Shown here one piece after another: positions 5,471 to 9,733 of a stretch of DNA of 9,733 bases. This stretch comes from an uncultured Clostridia bacterium (GTDB lineage Bacteria > Bacillota > Clostridia > Lachnospirales > Anaerotignaceae). Positions within the stretch are counted from its first letter, which is position 1; each line of letters starts with the position of its first letter. The DNA lies in assembly GCA_937919015.1 (NCBI GenBank), contig CALFPN010000137.1, positions 1 to 9,733 of the forward strand, in the 5' to 3' direction. The notes beneath the pieces were generated by a model. The model saw only the letters and a program-made list of their open reading frames with translations. It was not told the DNA's origin and searched no databases. The translations under genes were made by a program, and so were the position numbers.

Positions 5471-6395
5471 AGCAGTAAGAGCATTGCTTTGGGCATATCT
5501 GGAGAAAGAAACAACAGCAGAAGAAACTGTAAAAATAGAAGAACACCTGAAAGCCTGTGCAGACTGCAGAGAAGAGCTGGAGCTGCAGAAGAAAATGATG
5601 GAAACATTAGCCGGTCTTCCTGAAGTGGAACTCCCGGAAGGATATCACACAGAACTGATGCAGAAACTGCAGGCAGAAGCGGCATCCAATGTAGTGCCGT
5701 TCCCTGTCAGAAAGAAAAAACAGCCTGTGTGGAAGCAATGGGGCATGATCGCTGCGGCAGTGCTGGTAGTGGTTGCAGCAGGCGGCATGAACGGTATGCT
5801 GGAAATGAGAAAAGAACAGCAGACGGTCGTGCAGGAGGAAATGAGAAAAGATCAAGGCGAAGGTTTCGTGGAAATGAAAACGGCAGATGCGGCAACTTCT
5901 CTGGAAGATCTGTCTGTGGCAGAGGATGCAGCGGATACCGTTGCAGAACCGCAGAAGAATACGCAATCCAGCGGCGAGAAAAAGAATGAAACGAAGGTAG
6001 AAACGGCAACGGAAACAACTGTCAGCAAAGAAAAAGGAAGTGATGATATGGACGCTGCGGCAGTGCCAAAGGCTGCATCCATGGATACAGCAGAGGAGGA
6101 AATCTCCGGATTTTCCGTTACCCGCTCTGCGAAGCTGGAAGCGGCAGACAAAATGACTTTGCTGGTGACAGATGCGGCGGCAGCCATGGCAGAGATACAG
6201 AAAGCCATTGTGGAAGCGGGCGGTTTTGAAGAAGCAACGGAAACGGATGGTATTTTTGCAGCCATTCCCGTGGAAAATTATGATGGGTTTATAAAAGCTA
6301 TGGAAGCGATTGGCACGGTAGAATGGACGATGCAAGGAGCCGTTGCAGAAGGCGCAATGTACCATACCATAGAAATTCAGCTGAAAAAGAGTTGA
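5460..6395 (+). CDS. Membrane-anchored zinc-finger anti-sigma factor with extracellular domain
   Basis: This 311-residue protein starts with a ZAS (zf-HC2) anti-sigma domain: residues 1-45 contain HLKACADC with His29, Cys33 and Cys36, the HxxxCxxC zinc motif that binds a cognate ECF sigma factor. A single membrane segment lies at about 92-110 (WGMIAAAVLVVVAAGG), preceded by the basic stretch RKKK. A low-complexity Ala/Glu/Thr/Lys-rich spacer (about 115-215) would sit outside the cell. The C-terminal part (about 222-310) looks folded: TLLVTDAAAAMAEIQKAIVEAGG then IPVENYDGFIKAMEAIGTV. That pattern reminds me of DUF4349-type domains, but this link is weak. AAAGGAGGG (5445-5453) precedes the ATG, which overlaps the sigma gene. 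It probably senses an envelope signal and releases the sigma factor, perhaps through regulated proteolysis; this is inferred. Confidence 0.88.
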   Translation: MNCEAVRALLWAYLEKETTAEETVKIEEHLKACADCREELELQKKMMETLAGLPEVELPEGYHTELMQKLQAEAASNVVPFPVRKKKQPVWKQWGMIAAAVLVVVAAGGMNGMLEMRKEQQTVVQEEMRKDQGEGFVEMKTADAATSLEDLSVAEDAADTVAEPQKNTQSSGEKKNETKVETATETTVSKEKGSDDMDAAAVPKAASMDTAEEEISGFSVTRSAKLEAADKMTLLVTDAAAAMAEIQKAIVEAGGFEEATETDGIFAAIPVENYDGFIKAMEAIGTVEWTMQGAVAEGAMYHTIEIQLKKS

Positions 6396-6401
6396 TAAAA
6401 G

Positions 6402-6431
6402 GACATCCTGATGGTTAGGATGTCTTTTTTT
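6402..6431 (+). terminator. Terminator of the sigma / anti-sigma operon
   Basis: GACATCCT (6402-6409) pairs with AGGATGTC (6417-6424) around a 7-base loop, followed by seven T residues (6425-6431). Upstream A residues can extend the stem past a bulged G. It starts 7 bases after the anti-sigma stop codon. Confidence 0.9.
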
Positions 6432-6478
6432 GTTTATTTTTTTGGGAAAGACAAATGTCTTCTTGGCATATTGCTGAA

Positions 6479-6540
6479 AATAAGCTAAACTTATTAGTAA
6501 TATTCCTCTAAAATTACTTTAGTGTTTTACTTGACTAAAG
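6479..6540. promoter_or_regulatory. Three stacked dyads upstream of the his operon (possible operators)
   Basis: Three inverted repeats follow each other before hisZ: AATAAG-N5-CTTATT (6479-6495), AGTAAT-N11-ATTACT (6496-6518) and CTTTAGT-N10-ACTAAAG (6517-6540). The last overlaps the -35 box of the likely hisZ promoter, a natural place for a repressor to act. AT-rich sequence yields short dyads by chance, so this is only a candidate. Confidence 0.4.
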
Positions 6541-6557
6541 CGTTTCGGTGGTATAAG
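6531..6557 (+). promoter_or_regulatory. Likely promoter of the histidine operon
   Basis: TTGACT (6531-6536) is a five-of-six -35 box. TATAAG (6552-6557; five of six) lies 15 bases downstream and is preceded by TG at 6549-6550, giving an extended -10 motif that tolerates the short spacing. A weaker alternative upstream is TTGGCA (6463-6468) with TAAACT (6486-6491), 17 bases apart. From 6557 to the hisZ start only 38 bases remain, too little for a T-box or other long attenuator. Confidence 0.5.
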
Positions 6558-6595
6558 ATATCCTTAGAATTAGAATAGGAAGGAAGTGGATTTCG

Positions 6596-7723
6596 ATGAA
6601 ACAGGCAGAGATGCTTTTGAAGAAAGAAGAACAGGTTATGTTCAGTCTTCGCGCATTATTTGAACAGTACGGCTATAAAAAATTTAAAATGAGCAAGTTT
6701 GAAGAATATGACTTTTATGCAGATAACAGAAGTTTTTTGAGCAGTGAAACGATTTTGGCCTTTACAGGGCTGGATGGCAAACTGCTGGCACTGAAGCCTG
6801 ACGTGACCCTTTCCATCGTAAAGAATACCAAAGGAAACAGAGAAGCTGCGGAACGGGTGTATTATAATGAAAATGTTTACCGTGCCAGAAAGGGTGCCGG
6901 GGAATATAAAGAGATTATGCAGGTAGGTTTGGAGTATATCGGTGAGGTGGATGAATATGCCACACTGGAAGTGCTTCTTCTGGCGCAGAAAAGCCTGAAG
7001 GCCATCAGCGATCAGTATATTATGGATCTGTCCCATATGGGCTTTGTGGCAGGGCTGATGGAAGAGGTGAACCTGCCTTACGCACAGCAGAAAGCAGTGC
7101 TTTCCTGTATCAGCGAAAAGAATGCCCATGGCATCCGTGCAATTTGCACAGAAGTGGGGCTGGCGGAAGAAATGACACAGAAACTAGAAGCACTGGCAAG
7201 CCTGTACGGCGGGCTGGAACCTACGCTGGAAAAGGCAAAGGCTCTTTGCTGCAATGAAAAAATGGAACAGGCTGTGGCGGAACTGGAAGGCATCCTGCGC
7301 TGTCTGAAAATCGGCGGTAATGAACAGAATGTGAATCTGGATTTCTCCATTGTGAATGATATGGATTATTACACAGGCATCATCTTCCAAGGCTTTATCA
7401 ATGGCGTACCCAGCGATATTCTCAATGGCGGCAGATACGATAACTTGCTGCACAAAATGGGCAAGGATGCAGATGCCATCGGCTTTGCGGTATATCTTGA
7501 CCTTCTGGAACGCTTTGAAACCACGGAAAAAGAATATGACGTGGATACTTTGCTGCTGTATGAAGAGGGGGTAGACACCGCAGCTCTGGCAAAGGCGGCA
7601 CAAATGCTGACAGATAACGGCCAGAGCGTATTGGTACAGAAAAAGAACACAGGCAATGTGAAATATAAACAACTGCTTTGCATGAAGGACAGGGGGCTTG
7701 AGATCGTTGCGGAACTGGATTAA
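6596..7723 (+). CDS. hisZ: ATP phosphoribosyltransferase regulatory subunit HisZ
   Basis: This 375-residue protein is a histidyl-tRNA synthetase paralogue that has lost aminoacylation and forms an octameric complex with the short HisG, making it active and sensitive to histidine. Visible HisRS-like features: LKPDVT (66-71) in place of the synthetase's Arg-Pro-Glu segment; the motif 2-like stretch ERVYYNENVYRARKGAGEY (86-104) leading to EIMQVGLEYIG (106-116); DYYTGIIFQGFING (257-270); and motif 3-like GGRYDNLL with AIGFAVYLDLL (278-304). The C-terminal anticodon-binding domain of true HisRS is reduced to about 60 residues, and the gene directly precedes hisG; both argue for HisZ. AGGAAGG about 6578-6585 precedes the ATG at a somewhat long spacing. 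The gene overlaps the start of hisG by 17 bases, so the two subunits are probably made by coupled translation. Confidence 0.93.
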   Translation: MKQAEMLLKKEEQVMFSLRALFEQYGYKKFKMSKFEEYDFYADNRSFLSSETILAFTGLDGKLLALKPDVTLSIVKNTKGNREAAERVYYNENVYRARKGAGEYKEIMQVGLEYIGEVDEYATLEVLLLAQKSLKAISDQYIMDLSHMGFVAGLMEEVNLPYAQQKAVLSCISEKNAHGIRAICTEVGLAEEMTQKLEALASLYGGLEPTLEKAKALCCNEKMEQAVAELEGILRCLKIGGNEQNVNLDFSIVNDMDYYTGIIFQGFINGVPSDILNGGRYDNLLHKMGKDADAIGFAVYLDLLERFETTEKEYDVDTLLLYEEGVDTAALAKAAQMLTDNGQSVLVQKKNTGNVKYKQLLCMKDRGLEIVAELD

Positions 7724-8339
7724 CATCGCACTGCCAAAGGGCAGACTGGGCGAAAAGGCGTATGATATTTTTGAAAAGATCGGTTATGGCTGTCCCTCGA
7801 TCCATGAAGGCGGCAGAAAGCTGATTTTTGAAAACGAAGAAAACGGTGTGCGTTATTTCTGGGTAAAACCTTCCGATGTGGCGGTTTATGTGGAAAGAGG
7901 CGCGGCGGATGTTGGCGTTGTGGGGAAGGATATCCTGCTGGAGCAGTCCTCCGACGTATACGAACTGTTAGATCTGGGCATGGGCAAATGCCGCATGTGC
8001 GTTGCCGGCGTGAAGGGGGAAAGACCTGATTCTGAACATACACTTCGCGTAGCGACCAAGTTCGTCAATATCGCACGGGAATATTACAGAAAACAGTCTA
8101 GAGAGATCGATATCATTGAACTCCACGGTTCCATCGAAATTGCACCCATCCTGAAAATGAGTGATGTGATTGTAGATATCGTGGAAACAGGCACAACGCT
8201 GAAAGAAAATGATCTGGAGGTAAAGGAAGTTATCGTTCCCATCAGTGCCAGATTTATTGCCAATAAGGCAAGCTATAAATTCAATAACGAAAGCATTCGG
8301 AAAATGTGTGATCTGATCGCAGAAAACATCGAGAAATGA
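7707..8339 (+). CDS. hisG: ATP phosphoribosyltransferase catalytic subunit, short form (HisG-S)
   Basis: HisG catalyses the first, committed step of histidine synthesis: ATP plus PRPP gives phosphoribosyl-ATP. This is the short form of 210 residues, without the C-terminal histidine-binding domain of long HisG, and it therefore needs HisZ. Visible features: INIALPKGRLGEKA (5-18) at the N-terminus; ADVGVVGKDILLE (67-79); and the PRPP-binding DIVETGTTLKENDL (157-170). There is no ATG in a suitable place. I chose the TTG at 7707, giving MRNWINIALPKGRL, which matches the family's N-terminus; AGGGGG (7691-7696) lies 10 bases before it. A TTG at 7698 would add three residues but sits one base from that site. 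The gene starts inside hisZ, overlapping it by 17 bases. Confidence 0.93.
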   Translation: MRNWINIALPKGRLGEKAYDIFEKIGYGCPSIHEGGRKLIFENEENGVRYFWVKPSDVAVYVERGAADVGVVGKDILLEQSSDVYELLDLGMGKCRMCVAGVKGERPDSEHTLRVATKFVNIAREYYRKQSREIDIIELHGSIEIAPILKMSDVIVDIVETGTTLKENDLEVKEVIVPISARFIANKASYKFNNESIRKMCDLIAENIEK

Positions 8340-8361
8340 GAATAAGGAGAACGAAAGATAA

Positions 8362-8853
8362 ATGGATGGATTAAAACTGGTTTATGCCTATGATCGTACT
8401 GCGGAGGTAGGCGAATTATTTAAGGAATATACGGATATGCTGATCGCAGGCGACAGCGAATTTGCGGAATATCTGAAAATTCAGAAATACGATAAGGAGC
8501 TGGAAAACCCTGCATCCAAATACGGCATGCCCGAAGGCAGACTGTATCTGGCTTATTATGAGGATAAGCTGGCAGGCTGTATCGGTTTGAAGAAACTCGA
8601 TGAGGAAGGTCAGCAGTGCGAACTGAAGCGTTTGTATGTGCGTCCCCAGTTCCGCGGGAAAAAGATGGGCGAAAAACTGCTGGAAGTGATTTTGCAGGAT
8701 GCCAAGGAGATCGGCTATAAGGCGATGCTGCTGGATACACTGCCTTTTTTGAAAAGTGCTATTAAAATGTATCGGAAAAGGGGGTTTTACGAAATTCCCT
8801 GCTATAATGACAGCCCTATGGATACAACGATTTATATGAAACTGGATTTGTAA
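8362..8853 (+). CDS. GNAT family N-acetyltransferase inside the his operon
   Basis: This 163-residue protein has the GNAT fold signature. Beta strand 4 and motif A, LKRLYVRPQFRGKKMGEKLL (88-107), include the acetyl-CoA pyrophosphate-binding R-G-K-K-M-G (98-103). Motif B follows with AIKMYRKRGFYEI (133-145). The N-terminal helix region (12-50) would shape the acceptor pocket. The substrate cannot be deduced. It sits 22 bases after hisG and 14 bases before hisD on the same strand, so it is almost certainly cotranscribed with histidine genes. AAGGAG (8344-8349) is 12 bases before the ATG, longer than optimal, which suggests weaker translation than its neighbours. It is not one of the known histidine biosynthesis enzymes. 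Confidence 0.88.
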   Translation: MDGLKLVYAYDRTAEVGELFKEYTDMLIAGDSEFAEYLKIQKYDKELENPASKYGMPEGRLYLAYYEDKLAGCIGLKKLDEEGQQCELKRLYVRPQFRGKKMGEKLLEVILQDAKEIGYKAMLLDTLPFLKSAIKMYRKRGFYEIPCYNDSPMDTTIYMKLDL

Positions 8854-8867
8854 TAAGGAGTGGAAGC

Positions 8868-9733
8868 ATGATCAAGACTTATGCTTACAAAGACATGAAA
8901 ATAGAAGAGATATTTGCAAGGGAAGAAGAAAAATCCACAGTTGCGGATATCGTTGCGGAAATCATTGCCGATGTACGCAAAAATGGCGATGCAGCCCTGA
9001 GAAAATATTGTGAAAAATTCGACGGTGCGGCGGCAGAGATGTTGGAGGTTTCCAAAGAGGAAAGAGCGGCGGCTTTGGCAGAAGCGGATGCAGTATTTGT
9101 AGAAATTCTGAAAGAAGCGGCGGCTCATATCCGTGCCTTCCATGAAAAACAGAAACGTATCGATTTTGTCGTCACAGAACGCCCCGGTGTGGTGCTGGGA
9201 CAGAAAATCATCCCTCTGGATAGAGTAGGGCTTTATGTGCCCGGCGGCACAGCCAGCTATCCTTCTACGGTATTGATGGACTGTATCCCTGCAAAGATTG
9301 CAGGCGTGAAGGAAGTCTGTATGGTGACTCCCGCCAAGGACGGCAAGCTGAATCCTGACATCATTGCAGCGGCGGAAGTGGCAGGGGTAGACCGTATTTT
9401 TAAAATCGGCGGCGCACAGGCGGTAGCAGCTCTGGCCTACGGCACAGAATCCGTACCCCGTGTGGATAAGATCGTCGGTCCCGGCAATGCCTTCGTTGCG
9501 GAGGCGAAAAAACAGGTTTTCGGACAGGTTTCCATTGACATGATCGCAGGCCCCAGTGAGATTCTTGTCATTGCCGATGGCGATTCCGACGCGGCCGTGG
9601 TGGCAGCTGACCTGCTTTCTCAGGCAGAGCATGACAAGATGGCTTCTGCCGTACTGGTAACAGAAAGCGAAGCACTGGCACAGGCGGTGACGGAAGAACT
9701 GGAAAAACAGATCCCTCTGCTGCCCAGAACGGA
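8868..9733 (+). CDS. hisD: Histidinol dehydrogenase (3' truncated by window edge)
   Basis: The first 288 residues of an enzyme of roughly 430 are present. HisD is a zinc-dependent NAD enzyme that oxidises L-histidinol to L-histidinal and then to L-histidine, the last two steps of the pathway. Visible motifs: RVGLYVPGGTASYPSTVLM (119-137), KIGGAQAVAALAYGT (179-193), VDKIVGPGNAFVAEAKK (199-215), then IDMIAGPSEILVIAD (223-237) and DLLSQAEHD (248-256), in which Gln252 and His255 match the zinc ligands Gln259 and His262 of E. coli HisD. AAGGAG (8855-8860) ends 7 bases before the ATG, a good match. No frameshift or stop interrupts the frame up to 9733. Further his genes probably follow outside the window. 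Confidence 0.96.
   Translation, partial: MIKTYAYKDMKIEEIFAREEEKSTVADIVAEIIADVRKNGDAALRKYCEKFDGAAAEMLEVSKEERAAALAEADAVFVEILKEAAAHIRAFHEKQKRIDFVVTERPGVVLGQKIIPLDRVGLYVPGGTASYPSTVLMDCIPAKIAGVKEVCMVTPAKDGKLNPDIIAAAEVAGVDRIFKIGGAQAVAALAYGTESVPRVDKIVGPGNAFVAEAKKQVFGQVSIDMIAGPSEILVIADGDSDAAVVAADLLSQAEHDKMASAVLVTESEALAQAVTEELEKQIPLLPRT

Noticed and set aside
5607..6365. Minus-strand open frame of 252 codons opposite the anti-sigma gene
   Set aside because: The Cys/His/Phe/Arg-rich translation is the reverse-strand image of an Ala/Glu/Lys-rich gene; no start signals.
6432..6595. T-box or other riboswitch upstream of hisZ
   Set aside because: No T-box sequence (AGGGTGGNACCGCG-like) is present, and the likely promoter leaves only a short leader.
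6596..7723. Histidyl-tRNA synthetase (hisS) as the identity of hisZ
   Set aside because: The length, the reduced C-terminal domain, the altered LKPDVT segment and direct linkage to short-form hisG all point to HisZ.
8832..9632. Minus-strand open frame of 266 codons opposite hisD
   Set aside because: It lies opposite a gene with intact HisD motifs and good initiation signals, and its translation has no family-like pattern.

Overview
The window looks like an ordinary chromosomal segment of an anaerobic Firmicute, most likely class Clostridia (Lachnospirales-like). This is inferred from strong AGGAG-type ribosome binding sites, TTG start use, U-tailed intrinsic terminators, a short HisG that depends on HisZ, and an ECF sigma / zinc-finger anti-sigma pair. 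No phage, transposase, CRISPR array or defence system is visible.

Left part (1-2116): the C-terminal end of an unrecognised membrane protein runs in from the left edge and stops at a strong terminator. A two-gene unit follows, with a low-specificity L-threonine aldolase and, 5 bases later, a small SdpI-family membrane protein. A bidirectional terminator separates this unit from prfC (peptide chain release factor 3) on the minus strand. A hairpin-rich element (about 2024-2116) fills the space between the convergent genes.

Middle part (3722-4840): a divergent spacer carries a good sigma-A promoter for ridA, the enamine/imine deaminase that clears reactive products of PLP enzymes. After ridA comes a second, elaborate hairpin-rich element in which a 10-bp closing stem encloses three hairpins. 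Next is a proline tRNA with the unusual anticodon AGG, with its own near-consensus promoter, a leader hairpin and a terminator.

Right part (4841-9733): an ECF sigma factor overlaps its membrane-anchored ZAS-type anti-sigma factor by 11 bases, forming a signal-transduction operon closed by a terminator. A histidine biosynthesis operon then begins: hisZ (regulatory subunit), hisG (short catalytic subunit, overlapping hisZ, TTG start), a GNAT acetyltransferase of unknown substrate, and hisD, which is cut by the right edge. HisZ and HisG together catalyse the first committed step of histidine synthesis and HisD the last two.

No clearly new system was found. The points most worth a second look are the A34 proline tRNA, the two multi-hairpin intergenic elements, the GNAT gene inside the his operon, the stacked dyads upstream of hisZ, and the extracellular sensor-like domain of the anti-sigma factor.
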